This document shows positions 11,459-20,064 of a stretch of DNA of 35,100 bases, piece after piece. Location of the stretch: contig NZ_FUYH01000025.1 in NCBI RefSeq assembly GCF_900167605.1, forward strand, positions 1 through 35,100, in the 5' to 3' direction. The position numbers and the translations under genes were made by a program. Source of the stretch: Caloramator quimbayensis (GTDB lineage Bacteria; Bacillota; Clostridia; Clostridiales; Caloramatoraceae). Position 1 is the first letter of the stretch; the number at the start of each line of letters is the position of its first letter. The notes beneath the pieces were generated by a model. The model worked only from the letters and a program-made list of their open reading frames with translations. It made no database searches and had not been told where the DNA came from.

Positions 11459-12085
11459 ATGAAATCTATTGAAATGGCCGGTAGAACAGTAGATGAGGCG
11501 GTTGAAAATGGACTTAAAGTGTTAAGGGTTACAAAGGACAAGGTAAGCATAGAAGTTATAGATAAAGGCAATAAAGGAATACTTGGTCTTCTTGGAAGTA
11601 AACCTGCAAAGGTAATATTAACTGTGAAAGAGGACTATGAAGTTATTGCTAAAAAGTTTTTGCGTGAGCTGCTTGATAAAATGGGAATTAAATGTGAAAT
11701 ACATGTAAAAGATGAGGATGATATACTAAAAGTTAACCTTGTTGGACCTAAAATGGGAATTTTAATAGGTCATAGGGGGGAAACCCTTGATGCTATACAA
11801 TATCTTTTAAGCCTTGTAATAAATAAGAGTAATGAAGAAAATGCATATAAGAGAGTAGTAATAGATACTGAAAATTATAGACAAAAAAGGGAAGAGACTT
11901 TAGTAAGGCTTGCAAACAGGCTTGCATATAAAGTAAAAAGATACAATAAGAGTATTACTTTAGAACCTATGAATCCTTACGAAAGAAGGATAATTCATTC
12001 TGCTCTTCAAAACAACCCCTATGTTGTAACTCATAGTGAGGGAGAGGAACCCTTTAGAAAAGTTGTTATTGAAGCTAAAAGATAA
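11459..12085 (+). CDS. khpB: RNA-binding protein KhpB (Jag/EloR)
   Basis: A 208-residue protein with the three Jag domains: Jag_N (about 1-52, ending KGILGLLGSKPAKV), a KH domain with the GHRG loop (104-107), and an R3H domain with R176 and H180 in NPYERRIIHSALQ. Family members bind RNA and are linked to cell elongation and, in Bacillus, to sporulation together with SpoIIIJ. SD AAGGTGG lies just before the ATG, 14 bp after yidC. The stop codon falls inside a strong terminator stem. Confidence 0.95.
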   Translation: MKSIEMAGRTVDEAVENGLKVLRVTKDKVSIEVIDKGNKGILGLLGSKPAKVILTVKEDYEVIAKKFLRELLDKMGIKCEIHVKDEDDILKVNLVGPKMGILIGHRGETLDAIQYLLSLVINKSNEENAYKRVVIDTENYRQKREETLVRLANRLAYKVKRYNKSITLEPMNPYERRIIHSALQNNPYVVTHSEGEEPFRKVVIEAKR

Positions 12086-12115
12086 AGACAAGTAGTCTTT
12101 ATCTTTTTATTTTTA
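12077..12115 (+). terminator. terminator after khpB
   Basis: A perfect stem (AAAAGATAAAGAC / GTCTTTATCTTTT, 13 bp) with a 5-nt loop is followed by a T-rich tail. The khpB stop codon (12083-12085) is inside the 5' arm. It ends the rpmH-to-khpB operon. Confidence 0.88.
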
Positions 12116-12160
12116 AGAAATTATCTTTAATATATATATGATGTTGAAAAAAATCTTTTT

Positions 12161-12169
12161 TGGTATAAT
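12161..12169 (+). promoter_or_regulatory. extended -10 promoter of mnmE operon
   Basis: TGG directly before TATAAT (12164-12169) forms an extended -10 element. A TTGAAA is present but only 14 bp upstream of the -10, so no good -35 is assigned. It lies 39 bp before the mnmE ATG and downstream of the khpB terminator. Confidence 0.6.
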
Positions 12170-12208
12170 AAAAGGATGTAGATAAAGTTATAAAAAGGTG
12201 GTTGTAAA

Positions 12209-13591
12209 ATGATTGTTGAAGATACTATTGCTGCTATTTCAACGTCTTTAGGTGATGGTGGAATAGGAATTGTAAGGATTTCAGGAAGTAAAGCTCTTGA
12301 AATTTTAAACCAAATTTTTGTAAGTCCTAAAGGCAAAAATGTGCTCGATATGAAAAGCTATACTATGCTTTACGGATATATTAAAGATAAAAAGAATGAT
12401 GAAATAGTTGATGAAGTAATAGTTAGTTATATGAAGGCACCTAATACATATACAAAAGAAGATATAGTTGAAATAAACTGCCATGGTGGAATGGTGGCTG
12501 TAAGAAAAATACTAACTTTAGTAATTAAATCTGGTGCAAGGCTTGCAGAACCTGGAGAATTTACAAAAAGAGCCTTTTTAAATGGAAGGATAGATTTATC
12601 GCAGGCAGAGGCAGTAATAGATATTATAAGAGCAAAGACTGATGAAAGTATGAGACTTGCCATGGAGCAAATACAGGGAAAACTTTCAAAAAAAATAAGA
12701 AGCGTAATAGATAAGCTTTTAAATATACTTGCTCATATAGAAGCTACAATTGATTATCCAGAAGATGACATTGAAAGCATTATAACAAGACAATTAATTA
12801 GAAATGCTGATGAAATAATAAAAGATATTGATGAACTAATAAAGAATGCAGATGCAGGTAAAATTATAAGAGAGGGATTAAATACTGTAATTGCAGGAAA
12901 ACCAAATGTTGGAAAATCATCCCTGCTTAATATGCTGATACAGGAAAATAAGGCTATTGTAACGGAGATTCCAGGAACTACGAGAGATGTAATTGAGGAA
13001 TATATAAATATAGAAGGTATTCCTATAAGACTTGTTGATACTGCAGGAATCAGAGAAACAGGAGATGTTGTTGAAAAAATAGGAGTTGAAAAGACAAAGG
13101 AATATGTAGATAAAGCTGATCTTGTTATTTTCATGTTAGATGCAAGCAAAAATTTGGAAGAAGAAGATTATATTATTATTGATTTAATAAAGAATAAAAA
13201 TAAAATAGTTGTTGTAAATAAAATGGATATACCACAAAAAATTGATATTGATTATATAAAAGATATATTCAAAAATACACCAATAATATATACATCTGTA
13301 AAAGAAGATGATGGAATTGAAAATATTAAGAAAAATATCGTTGAAATTGTATATAAAGGGAATATATCGAGTAAAGATGTATACATAACCAATATAAGAC
13401 ATAAAGATATACTTGAAAACGCTAAAAGAAGCATTGAAAATGGAATAGAAACGTTAAAGTCAGGTCTTCCTTTAGATTGTGCATCGATTGATTTTAAGGA
13501 TGCATATTTAAAGCTTGGAGAAATTACTGGAGATACGGTTTCAGACGATATTATTGACAGGATATTTTCTAATTTTTGTATTGGTAAATAA
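12209..13591 (+). CDS. mnmE: tRNA modification GTPase MnmE
   Basis: Together with MnmG it forms the (carboxymethyl)aminomethyl group on U34 of certain tRNAs. The 460-residue protein has the N-terminal folate-binding domain ([23 protein letters not shown]) and an inserted GTPase with G1 GKPNVGKS (230-237), G2 GTTRD (256-260), G3 DTAG (277-280) and G4 NKMD. The invariant C-terminal CIGK is present. Length is normal. SD AAGGTGG precedes the ATG. mnmG begins 22 bp later. Confidence 0.97.
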   Translation: MIVEDTIAAISTSLGDGGIGIVRISGSKALEILNQIFVSPKGKNVLDMKSYTMLYGYIKDKKNDEIVDEVIVSYMKAPNTYTKEDIVEINCHGGMVAVRKILTLVIKSGARLAEPGEFTKRAFLNGRIDLSQAEAVIDIIRAKTDESMRLAMEQIQGKLSKKIRSVIDKLLNILAHIEATIDYPEDDIESIITRQLIRNADEIIKDIDELIKNADAGKIIREGLNTVIAGKPNVGKSSLLNMLIQENKAIVTEIPGTTRDVIEEYINIEGIPIRLVDTAGIRETGDVVEKIGVEKTKEYVDKADLVIFMLDASKNLEEEDYIIIDLIKNKNKIVVVNKMDIPQKIDIDYIKDIFKNTPIIYTSVKEDDGIENIKKNIVEIVYKGNISSKDVYITNIRHKDILENAKRSIENGIETLKSGLPLDCASIDFKDAYLKLGEITGDTVSDDIIDRIFSNFCIGK

Positions 13592-13613
13592 TCATAGCTT
13601 TGAGGTGAATATT

Positions 13614-15494
13614 ATGTATATGGCTGGAAGTTACGATGTTATAGTTGTAGGAGCAGGTCATGCTGGATGCGAGGCTGCTCTTGCTGCTGCAAGGCTTGGA
13701 TGTAAAACTCTTATTATAACATTAAATTTTGATAGTATTGCGCTAATGCCCTGCAATCCTGCAATCGGAGGCACTTCAAAGGGACATCTTGTAAGAGAGA
13801 TTGATGCTCTTGGCGGGCAGATGGGTATTAATATCGACAAAACATTTATACAATCAAGAATGCTCAATACCGCAAAGGGACCAGCGGTACACTCTTTAAG
13901 AGCACAGGCTGATAAAAAAAGATATCAATCCTTAATGAAGCATACTCTTGAGAATCAGGAGAATCTTTCAATAAAGCAGGATGAAGTTATTTCTTTAGAT
14001 ATTGAAGATGGAAGAATAAAAGGTTTACAGACAAAGAATGGAGCTTATTTTAGTTGTAAAACTGCTATATTAACAACAGGTACATATTTAAAGGGTAAGA
14101 TTATAATTGGTGAGGTAAGCTATAGTGGAGGACCTAATGGTTTATTTCCTGCAAACGAGCTCTCAAAAAGCCTGCAAGATAATGGAATTGAACTGAGAAG
14201 ATTTAAAACAGGTACACCTGCAAGAATACATAGGAGAAGCGTAGATTTTTCAAAAATGGTAATTCAGCCTGGGGATGAAAAAATAGTTCCGTTCTCATTT
14301 ATTTCAGGAAATATAGATAGGCAGCAGATACCTTGTTATCTTACCTACACTACTGATGAAACTAAAAAAATAATTCTTGATAACATAGGAAGGTCTCCTT
14401 TATACACAGGAATGATTGAGGGAGTTGGGCCAAGATATTGTCCATCGATTGAAGATAAAATTATGAAATTTCCAGATAAAGAAAAGCATCAGGTATTTAT
14501 AGAACCTGAAGGAGAAGATACTGAGGAGCTTTATGTCCAAGGTATGTCAAGCTCTCTCCCTGAGGATGTTCAAATAAAAATGTATAGGTCTATAATAGGT
14601 CTGGAAAACTGTGAAATACTAAGAACAGCCTATGCGATAGAGTATGATTGCATAGATCCGACTCAATTAAAGCTATCTCTTGAACATAAAAAAATAGATG
14701 GTTTGTTTTTTGCTGGGCAGATTAATGGAAGTTCAGGATATGAAGAAGCAGCAGCACAAGGTATTATTGCAGGCATAAATAGTGCATTAAAACTTAAAAA
14801 TTTAAATCCTCTTATTTTAGACAGGTCAGATGCTTATATAGGTGTTTTAATAGATGATCTTGTGACAAAAGGTACTAATGAGCCTTATAGAATGATGACA
14901 TCGAGGGCTGAATACAGGCTTTTATTAAGACAGGATAACGCTGATATGAGGCTTACCCAAAAAGGATATGAGATTGGCCTTGTAAGTGAAGAAAGATATA
15001 ATATATTTTTAGATAAGAAGAGGCAAATAAATGAGGAAATGGAAAGAATAAAAAAGTATATTATTTTGCCAACAAAAGAAAATAATGATATATTAAAAGA
15101 GCTAAACAGCGCAGAAATTAAAAGCGGAATATCCTTATATGAACTTTTAAAAAGACCAGAGATGAATTATAAAAATACAAGCAAATTAGATTATGAAAGA
15201 CCTAATCTTTCAGATGAAATTTTTGAGGAGGTAGAAATAGAAACTAAATACAAAGGTTATATTGAAAAACAGCTCCAGCAGGTTGAGCAGTTTAAAAGGA
15301 TTGAGGAGAAAAAAATTCCAAAATATATAGATTACGACGAAATAAAAGGGCTAAGAATTGAAGCAAAGCAGAAATTATCAAGGATTAGACCGGAGAATAT
15401 AGGACAGGCATCAAGAATATCAGGAGTATCTCCTGCTGATATTTCTGTATTGCTTGTTTATATAGAACAGGTGAGAAGGAAAAAAGGAGAATAA
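13614..15494 (+). CDS. mnmG: tRNA modification enzyme MnmG (GidA)
   Basis: FAD-dependent partner of MnmE, 626 residues with the start chosen here. The dinucleotide-binding motif [10 protein letters not shown] is at 13-22, the conserved [21 protein letters not shown] near 45-65, and the C-terminal helical region ([20 protein letters not shown]) recognises MnmE and tRNA. The ATG at 13614 has SD GAGGTG at 7 nt; an upstream in-frame extension overlaps the end of mnmE and is rejected. rsmG follows after 3 bp, indicating coupling. Confidence 0.97.
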   Translation: MYMAGSYDVIVVGAGHAGCEAALAAARLGCKTLIITLNFDSIALMPCNPAIGGTSKGHLVREIDALGGQMGINIDKTFIQSRMLNTAKGPAVHSLRAQADKKRYQSLMKHTLENQENLSIKQDEVISLDIEDGRIKGLQTKNGAYFSCKTAILTTGTYLKGKIIIGEVSYSGGPNGLFPANELSKSLQDNGIELRRFKTGTPARIHRRSVDFSKMVIQPGDEKIVPFSFISGNIDRQQIPCYLTYTTDETKKIILDNIGRSPLYTGMIEGVGPRYCPSIEDKIMKFPDKEKHQVFIEPEGEDTEELYVQGMSSSLPEDVQIKMYRSIIGLENCEILRTAYAIEYDCIDPTQLKLSLEHKKIDGLFFAGQINGSSGYEEAAAQGIIAGINSALKLKNLNPLILDRSDAYIGVLIDDLVTKGTNEPYRMMTSRAEYRLLLRQDNADMRLTQKGYEIGLVSEERYNIFLDKKRQINEEMERIKKYIILPTKENNDILKELNSAEIKSGISLYELLKRPEMNYKNTSKLDYERPNLSDEIFEEVEIETKYKGYIEKQLQQVEQFKRIEEKKIPKYIDYDEIKGLRIEAKQKLSRIRPENIGQASRISGVSPADISVLLVYIEQVRRKKGE

Positions 15495-15497
15495 TTT

Positions 15498-16217
15498 ATG
15501 GATTTAGATGAACTTATAAAAAGAGGCTGCAAAGTATATGACATCGATATAGATGATGAAAAAATAAAGAAATTTATAAAATATAAAGAGATGTTAAAGC
15601 AGTGGAATGAAAAGATTAATTTGACTGCAATAAAAGAAGATGAGGGTATAATTAAAAAACATTTTTTAGATTCAATATCTATATTTAGCAGTGGTTTAAT
15701 TAAAGAAAATAGCTATGTAGCAGATATAGGTACTGGAGCAGGTTTTCCGGGAATTCCTATGAAAATTATAATGCCATCGTTAAATGTACTATTACTTGAT
15801 TCTTTAAATAAAAGGATAAATTTTTTAAATGAGGTTATAAAAGAGTTAGAGCTTAGGGACATTAAAACTATGCATGGAAGAGCTGAAGACATAGCAAAGG
15901 ATAATGAATTTAGAGAAAAATTTGATATTGTAACTGCGAGAGCAGTTGCAAATCTGACTGTGTTATCTGAATATTGTATTCCATATGTTAAAGTCGGTGG
16001 ATATTTTATTGCCATGAAAGGACCTTCAACAGATGAAGAAATTAGGGAAAGTAAAAATGCAATAGGAACATTAGGGGGAAAGCTAAATAAAATTGTCGAT
16101 GTAAAAATATATGAAGAAGAGATGCAGCATAAGCTTATTATTGTCGAAAAAGTAAAAAGTACAGATAAAAAATATCCGAGAAAAGCGTCGCAAATAGAGA
16201 AAAAGCCTTTAAAATGA
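15498..16217 (+). CDS. rsmG: 16S rRNA (guanine527-N7)-methyltransferase RsmG (GidB)
   Basis: SAM-dependent methyltransferase of 239 residues acting on G527 of 16S rRNA. The SAM-binding motif VADIGTGAGFPG lies at 74-85, preceded by the family pattern QWNEKINLTAI and HFLDSIS. Motif ARAVANLTVLSEYCIPYVK is also typical. SD AAAAAGGAG overlaps the end of mnmG. The lysine-rich C-terminal tail is a little longer than usual. Confidence 0.96.
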   Translation: MDLDELIKRGCKVYDIDIDDEKIKKFIKYKEMLKQWNEKINLTAIKEDEGIIKKHFLDSISIFSSGLIKENSYVADIGTGAGFPGIPMKIIMPSLNVLLLDSLNKRINFLNEVIKELELRDIKTMHGRAEDIAKDNEFREKFDIVTARAVANLTVLSEYCIPYVKVGGYFIAMKGPSTDEEIRESKNAIGTLGGKLNKIVDVKIYEEEMQHKLIIVEKVKSTDKKYPRKASQIEKKPLK

Positions 16218-16341
16218 CGAAATAAGGAAAGTAAGTTATAAAAAATGAATAAATATGTAGTATGATTTAAAAAATATATTAGCAGGAAAAGGGAAATATA
16301 TATCGAAATAATTAATAAAGAATATAAGAGGGATGGTGGAA

Positions 16342-17130
16342 ATGCAAGCGGAAAGAGAAATTGTTAAATTACCTATAAATATGATAAAGCAAAACATCTA
16401 TCAGCCAAGGAAACAATTTGATTCGGATTCTCTTATGGAACTTGCAGAATCGATTAGAGAATATGGCGTTTTGCAGCCTATAAGCGTTAGAAAAAAGGAT
16501 GATAAATATTACGAGCTTGTTGCAGGGGAAAGACGTCTTAGGGCATCACAGCTTGCTGGACTTGAAAATATACCGGCAATTATTGTTGATGTAGACGATA
16601 ATGAATCAGCTGTACTTGCTATGATTGAAAACCTTCAGAGGGAGGATTTAAATTTTATAGAAGAAGCAGAAGGTTATTATAATTTACTTAAAGAGCTTAA
16701 TATAACACAGGAAGAATTATCAAAGAAGATAGGTAAAAAGCAGTCTACAATTGCAAATAAGATTAGAATTTTAAAGTTATCTTCTAAAATTAAAGATAGA
16801 TTAGTAAATGAGGGCTTAACTGAAAGGCATGCAAGAGCTCTATTAAAAATACCCGATGAAGAAATCCAAAATAAAATAATAGATGAAATCATCAAAAAGA
16901 ATTTAAATGTTAAAAAGACGGAAGAACTTGTAGATAGAGAAATTAAAAGAAAGACAAATTCTGAAAACAAGAAAGATGAAAACAAAAGAAAAATGAAGTG
17001 GTCTATAAATCCGAGGATTATAACAAATACTTTAAAGCAAATAATGAATAAAAATGGAATAGACGCTGAATATAAGCATAGAGAAGACGATGATTACATG
17101 GAGATAATAGTTAGAATTCCAAAGAGATAA
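16342..17130 (+). CDS. noc: Noc-type ParB-like nucleoid occlusion protein
   Basis: A 262-residue ParB-family CTPase located between rsmG and soj, the conserved place of noc. It has the CTP-binding motif GERRLRA (62-68), ENLQR (96-100) and a helix-turn-helix (about 121-142). The KRKM linker and C-terminal dimer region follow. Start: ATG at 16342 has AGAGGG at 9 nt; an in-frame ATG three codons earlier sits against the SD. An in-frame stop at 16309 rules out a long N-terminal extension, so the membrane-binding amphipathic helix known from Bacillus Noc is absent. It could function as a second ParB rather than a membrane-linked Noc. Confidence 0.85.
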   Translation: MQAEREIVKLPINMIKQNIYQPRKQFDSDSLMELAESIREYGVLQPISVRKKDDKYYELVAGERRLRASQLAGLENIPAIIVDVDDNESAVLAMIENLQREDLNFIEEAEGYYNLLKELNITQEELSKKIGKKQSTIANKIRILKLSSKIKDRLVNEGLTERHARALLKIPDEEIQNKIIDEIIKKNLNVKKTEELVDREIKRKTNSENKKDENKRKMKWSINPRIITNTLKQIMNKNGIDAEYKHREDDDYMEIIVRIPKR

Positions 17131-17153
17131 GCAAAAGCTTATCTCTTTTTTTT
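17121..17153 (+). terminator. terminator after noc
   Basis: A perfect 12-bp stem (AAAGAGATAAGC / GCTTATCTCTTT) with an AAAA loop and T tail. The noc stop codon (17128-17130) is inside the 5' arm. Confidence 0.9.
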
Positions 17154-17196
17154 AGATTTTTTGAGTAAGAATTAATTAAGATTATAGTATGAATGA

Positions 17197-17466
17197 CTAT
17201 AGTTTATTAAAAAGAAGGAGAACGCCAATAATTATAAATGCAACTGCAGAAGCCAATTGAATTATGTTTGGCGGTATATATTTATTTATAATGGAACCGA
17301 GCATTACTCCTATAAAAGATGAACATATTAGTGCGAGAGCAGAGCCAATAAATACGGCAAATTTTGAACTTGTATCAGCAGATAGAAGCATAGTTGTAAT
17401 CTGGGTTTTGTCTCCTAATTCAGCAATAAAAACGAGAAAAAAAGTTGTTAATATTATTTTTAACAT
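17197..17466 (-). CDS. Half-size TMEM165/GDT1 (UPF0016) cation transporter
   Basis: An 89-residue membrane protein with the family motif E-x-G-D-K-T (ELGDKTQ, 16-22) in the first helix and about three hydrophobic segments. The family exports or exchanges Mn2+/Ca2+; eukaryotic and many bacterial members have two such halves, and this protein has one, so it would need to form a dimer. The start ATG at 17466 has TTGGAGG at 7 nt; the in-frame TTG four codons upstream is part of that SD. It stands alone on the minus strand between noc and soj. No second half is next to it, and no yybP-ykoY-like leader fits in the 89-bp gap. Confidence 0.88.
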   Translation of the reverse strand: MLKIILTTFFLVFIAELGDKTQITTMLLSADTSSKFAVFIGSALALICSSFIGVMLGSIINKYIPPNIIQLASAVAFIIIGVLLLFNKL

Positions 17467-17505
17467 AAAATCCTCCAAAGGTATTTAATATTAAAACATG
17501 TTACT

Positions 17506-17542
17506 GTAAAATATATATTAGGCTGTATAGTAAAATATACAG
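17506..17542. repeat. operator-like repeats between gdt1-like gene and soj
   Basis: The 10-mer GTAAAATATA occurs twice (17506-17515 and 17530-17539), 24 bp apart. The second copy overlaps an inverted repeat CTGTATA / TATACAG (17523-17529 and 17536-17542) that touches the soj SD. Position between divergent genes suggests a regulator-binding site. The DNA is AT-rich, so chance is not excluded. Confidence 0.4.
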
Positions 17543-17555
17543 GGAGGTGATAGGT

Positions 17556-18338
17556 ATGGGAAAAATAATTTCTATATTCAATCAAAAAGGAGGAGTTGGA
17601 AAAACTACTACGAATATAAATTTATGCTCATATTTAGCAAGCATGGGAAAAAGAGTTTTAACAGTTGATATAGATCCTCAAGGCAATACCACAAGTGGTC
17701 TTGGAATAGAAAAGAGAAAGCTGGAGAATTCTATTTATGATGTTATTATGGGATTATCTGCTGATAAAGTAATAATAAATACAAATATAAATAATTTAGA
17801 TATAATTCCATCTAATGTTGAACTTGCAGGTGCTGAAATAGAATTAACTTCTAAAATAGATAGAGAAAGAAGATTAAAGAAGGCTTTTGAAGATATTAAG
17901 GATAATTATGATTATATTATTATTGATTGTCCACCTTCCTTGGGATTGTTAACGCTTAATGCATTAACAGCATCAAACAGTGTCTTAATACCTATACAAT
18001 GTGAGTTTTATGCGTTAGAAGGAGTAAGTCAGCTTATGAGTACTATTCAACTGGTTAAAAAAAGCTTAAATAAAGATTTATATATTCAAGGCGTTATTAT
18101 GAGTATGTTTGATGGCAGAACAAATTTATCTATTGAAGTTGTTGAGGAAGTGAAAAAATACTTTAAAGGGAAAGTGTACACTACAATTATTCCAAGAAAT
18201 ATTAAGCTTGCAGAAGCTCCAAGTTATGGTATGCCAATTATGTTATATGACAAGAATTCAAAGGGAGCAGAGGCATATAAAAGACTTGCAGAGGAATTTT
18301 TAGAATATGATGAAGGAGATGATAAAGGTGAGCACTAA
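17556..18338 (+). CDS. soj: Chromosome partitioning ATPase Soj (ParA)
   Basis: ParA-family ATPase of 260 residues. The deviant Walker A KGGVGKTT is at 11-18, followed by VDIDPQGNTT and Walker B YIIIDCPPSLG. It works with Spo0J on origin segregation, and in Bacillus it also controls DnaA. ATG at 17556 has GGGAGGTG at 6 nt; the in-frame GTG three codons upstream is part of the SD. Its 3' end overlaps spo0J by 11 bp, so the two are translationally coupled. Confidence 0.96.
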   Translation: MGKIISIFNQKGGVGKTTTNINLCSYLASMGKRVLTVDIDPQGNTTSGLGIEKRKLENSIYDVIMGLSADKVIINTNINNLDIIPSNVELAGAEIELTSKIDRERRLKKAFEDIKDNYDYIIIDCPPSLGLLTLNALTASNSVLIPIQCEFYALEGVSQLMSTIQLVKKSLNKDLYIQGVIMSMFDGRTNLSIEVVEEVKKYFKGKVYTTIIPRNIKLAEAPSYGMPIMLYDKNSKGAEAYKRLAEEFLEYDEGDDKGEH

Positions 18339-19179
18339 AAAAAGTGCTTTGGGTAAAGGGTTAGGAGCATTAATTCCTGAAATAAACGAAGTAAAAGAAA
18401 AAGAGAGCAGTGTTACTGAGATAGATATTAATGAAATAATGCCGAATGAAAAGCAACCAAGAAAAAAGTTTGATGAGGAAAATATAAAAGGTCTTGCTGA
18501 ATCAATTAAAGAGCATGGAATTATACAGCCTATTCTTGTTAGAAAAGAAGGAGAATACTATAAAATAGTTGCTGGAGAGAGAAGATGGAGAGCAGCAAGG
18601 ATTGCTGGGCTTAAAAAAGTTCCTGTGATTCAAAAGGAAATGACTGATAGAGAAATGATGGAAATTTCTTTGATAGAAAATCTTCAAAGAGAAGATTTAA
18701 ATCCAATAGAAGAAGCTCTTGCATATAAGAAGCTGATTGAGGATTTCAATTTAACTCAAGAGCAAATCGCTGAAAGAGTTGGGAAATCAAGACCGGTAAT
18801 AGCAAATTCATTGAGACTTTTGAATCTTGATAAGAGAGTAATAGATTTTATAATTCAGGAAAAATTATCAGAAGGTCATGGAAGAATATTAGCTTCTATA
18901 GAAAACAAAGAAACTCAGTTTGAGATTGCAAAAAAAATAATTGAGGATGAATTAAATGTTAGACAAACTGAAAAAATAATAAAAAATATAAAAGAAAAAA
19001 GTAATAAAAAATCAGATAAACCCAAGAAGGATACATATATTAAAGAAATAGAAGAAAAATTAATGTATCAGCTTGGTACAAAGGTTAGTATAAGCAATAA
19101 GAAAAAGAAAGGAATAATAGAAATTGAATATTATTCTAAGGAAGATTTAGAGAGAATATTAGATTTGTTTAATATATAA
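18328..19179 (+). CDS. spo0J: Chromosome partitioning protein Spo0J (ParB)
   Basis: ParB CTPase clamp of 283 residues. The N-terminal peptide KSALGKGLGALIP is the ParA-stimulating segment, GERRWRA (83-89) and ENLQR (117-121) form the CTP pocket, and a helix-turn-helix spans about 141-163. The start is a GTG at 18328, with AAGGAG 9 nt upstream; earlier in-frame ATGs sit in the SD region. It overlaps soj. A perfect parS site begins at the base after its stop codon. Confidence 0.95.
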   Translation: MSTKKSALGKGLGALIPEINEVKEKESSVTEIDINEIMPNEKQPRKKFDEENIKGLAESIKEHGIIQPILVRKEGEYYKIVAGERRWRAARIAGLKKVPVIQKEMTDREMMEISLIENLQREDLNPIEEALAYKKLIEDFNLTQEQIAERVGKSRPVIANSLRLLNLDKRVIDFIIQEKLSEGHGRILASIENKETQFEIAKKIIEDELNVRQTEKIIKNIKEKSNKKSDKPKKDTYIKEIEEKLMYQLGTKVSISNKKKKGIIEIEYYSKEDLERILDLFNI

Positions 19180-19195
19180 TGTTTCACGTGAAACA
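19180..19195. other. parS: parS centromere site
   Basis: A perfect copy of the 16-bp ParB-binding palindrome TGTTTCACGTGAAACA, starting directly after the spo0J stop codon and about 10 kb from oriC. Spo0J should nucleate here for origin segregation and SMC loading. I saw no second perfect copy in the window. Confidence 0.97.
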
Positions 19196-19229
19196 TTTTG
19201 TTGAAATATAATAGGGAGATGATAAATAG

Positions 19230-19724
19230 ATGATAATGTCTATTATAAACGAATATCAGTCGATTATATTTTTAGTTGTTTTGGCGTTTATTGTTATTTT
19301 ACTTATTATAGAGATATTGAATAGAATCGAATTAAATAGAATAGAAAAACGCTATAAAAAATTAATGAAGGGTACAACAGGAAAAAATATTGAAGAAATG
19401 CTTTATGAATATAAAAAGAATGTTGAAAATGCAATAGATATTGTAAATGACATAAAAAATGATTATAACAATATAAATCTTAGATTAAGTAATTGTGTTC
19501 AAAAGGTTTCAGTTATAAGATACAGAGCTTTTGATGATGTTGGAAGCGATTTGAGCTTTTCTATAGCTCTTTTAAATGAAAAAAACGATGGAGTCGTTTT
19601 AACAGGAATATACGGTAGAAATGAATGTACTACCTTTGCAAAACCAATTGAAAATGGCATTTCTAAATATGATCTTTCTGATGAAGAAAAGACAGCTCTA
19701 AAAGATGCTATGACAAAAAAATAG
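19230..19724 (+). CDS. DUF4446 membrane-anchored protein
   Basis: A 164-residue protein of the DUF4446 family, which occurs next to parAB in many Clostridia. One N-terminal transmembrane helix (about 8-29) is followed by a charged, probably coiled-coil region (about 33-85) and a small conserved C-terminal domain (VSVIRYRAFDDVGSDLSFSIALLNEKNDGVVLTGIYGR). The function is unknown. The start is uncertain: ATG at 19230, or 19236 (MSIINEY), after a GGGAG SD. The location right after parS and spo0J hints at a cell-envelope or segregation link, but nothing in the sequence proves it. Confidence 0.85.
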   Translation: MIMSIINEYQSIIFLVVLAFIVILLIIEILNRIELNRIEKRYKKLMKGTTGKNIEEMLYEYKKNVENAIDIVNDIKNDYNNINLRLSNCVQKVSVIRYRAFDDVGSDLSFSIALLNEKNDGVVLTGIYGRNECTTFAKPIENGISKYDLSDEEKTALKDAMTKK

Positions 19725-19728
19725 ATCT

Positions 19729-19757
19729 GCATAAAAAACATCCTCCTTGAAATACTA
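19729..19757 (+). promoter_or_regulatory. sigma-G/F-like promoter inside hairpin before YkuS-like gene
   Basis: A -35-like GCATA (19729-19733) lies 17 bp from AATACTA (19751-19757). This fits the Bacillus sigma-G pattern GHATR-N17/18-CATNMTA with one mismatch. The -10-like element lies in the loop of the hairpin at 19733-19778, so a start 6-8 bp downstream would fall at the beginning of the 3' arm that carries the SD. A short, degenerate match; treat as a hypothesis. Confidence 0.35.
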
Positions 19758-19778
19758 ACTAAAAGGAGGATGTTTTTT
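19733..19778 (+). terminator. 16-bp terminator hairpin that contains the next gene's SD
   Basis: A perfect 16-bp stem (AAAAAACATCCTCCTT / AAGGAGGATGTTTTTT) with a 14-nt loop. It starts 8 bp after the DUF4446 stop and ends in six T residues directly before the ATG of the YkuS-like gene. The 3' arm includes AAGGAGG, that gene's only SD. The stem is nearly symmetrical and could also terminate on the other strand. Confidence 0.85.
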
Positions 19779-20033
19779 ATGATTGTAAGCGTTGAAGATA
19801 CACTATTAGAATTAAAAAATTTTTTAATAAGTAAAGGACTTGAAGTTCATAATTTAAGTGAAAAAATAGTTTCTGATGCTTATATATATTCTATGAAAAA
19901 TAATGACGCCGTAGATTTTTATAATTCAGTAGAAGGCAAGAGAGAAGGTTCACTTATAATTAATGCTGATAACAAGAGTTTTAATGATATTTTATATTTT
20001 TTAAATCATAGGACCTATTCATCATTGTTTTAA
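19779..20033 (+). CDS. YkuS-like (UPF0180 type) small protein
   Basis: An 84-residue protein of unknown function. It begins MIVSVEDTLLELKNFLISKG and ends SFNDILYFLNHRTYSSLF, the pattern of YkuS-family proteins (V.VED.L...L...G at the N-terminus, NR.YS.LF at the C-terminus in clostridial forms). ATG at 19779 is used because AAGGAGG lies 9 nt before it; an ATG three codons earlier is part of the hairpin stem. The SD is locked in a 16-bp stem, so expression should depend on a start inside the hairpin or on its opening. It converges with yyaC, 31 bp away. Confidence 0.75.
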   Translation: MIVSVEDTLLELKNFLISKGLEVHNLSEKIVSDAYIYSMKNNDAVDFYNSVEGKREGSLIINADNKSFNDILYFLNHRTYSSLF

Positions 20034-20064
20034 TTATAAAGTGTTTACTGTTTATAATATTTTA

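Noticed and set aside
13515-13613. 33-residue N-terminal extension of MnmG
   Set aside because: It overlaps the end of mnmE in another frame, and the SD and conserved N-terminus place the start at 13614.
17467-17555. Manganese riboswitch (yybP-ykoY type) before the GDT1-like gene
   Set aside because: The gap is too short for the motif and no conserved helices were seen.
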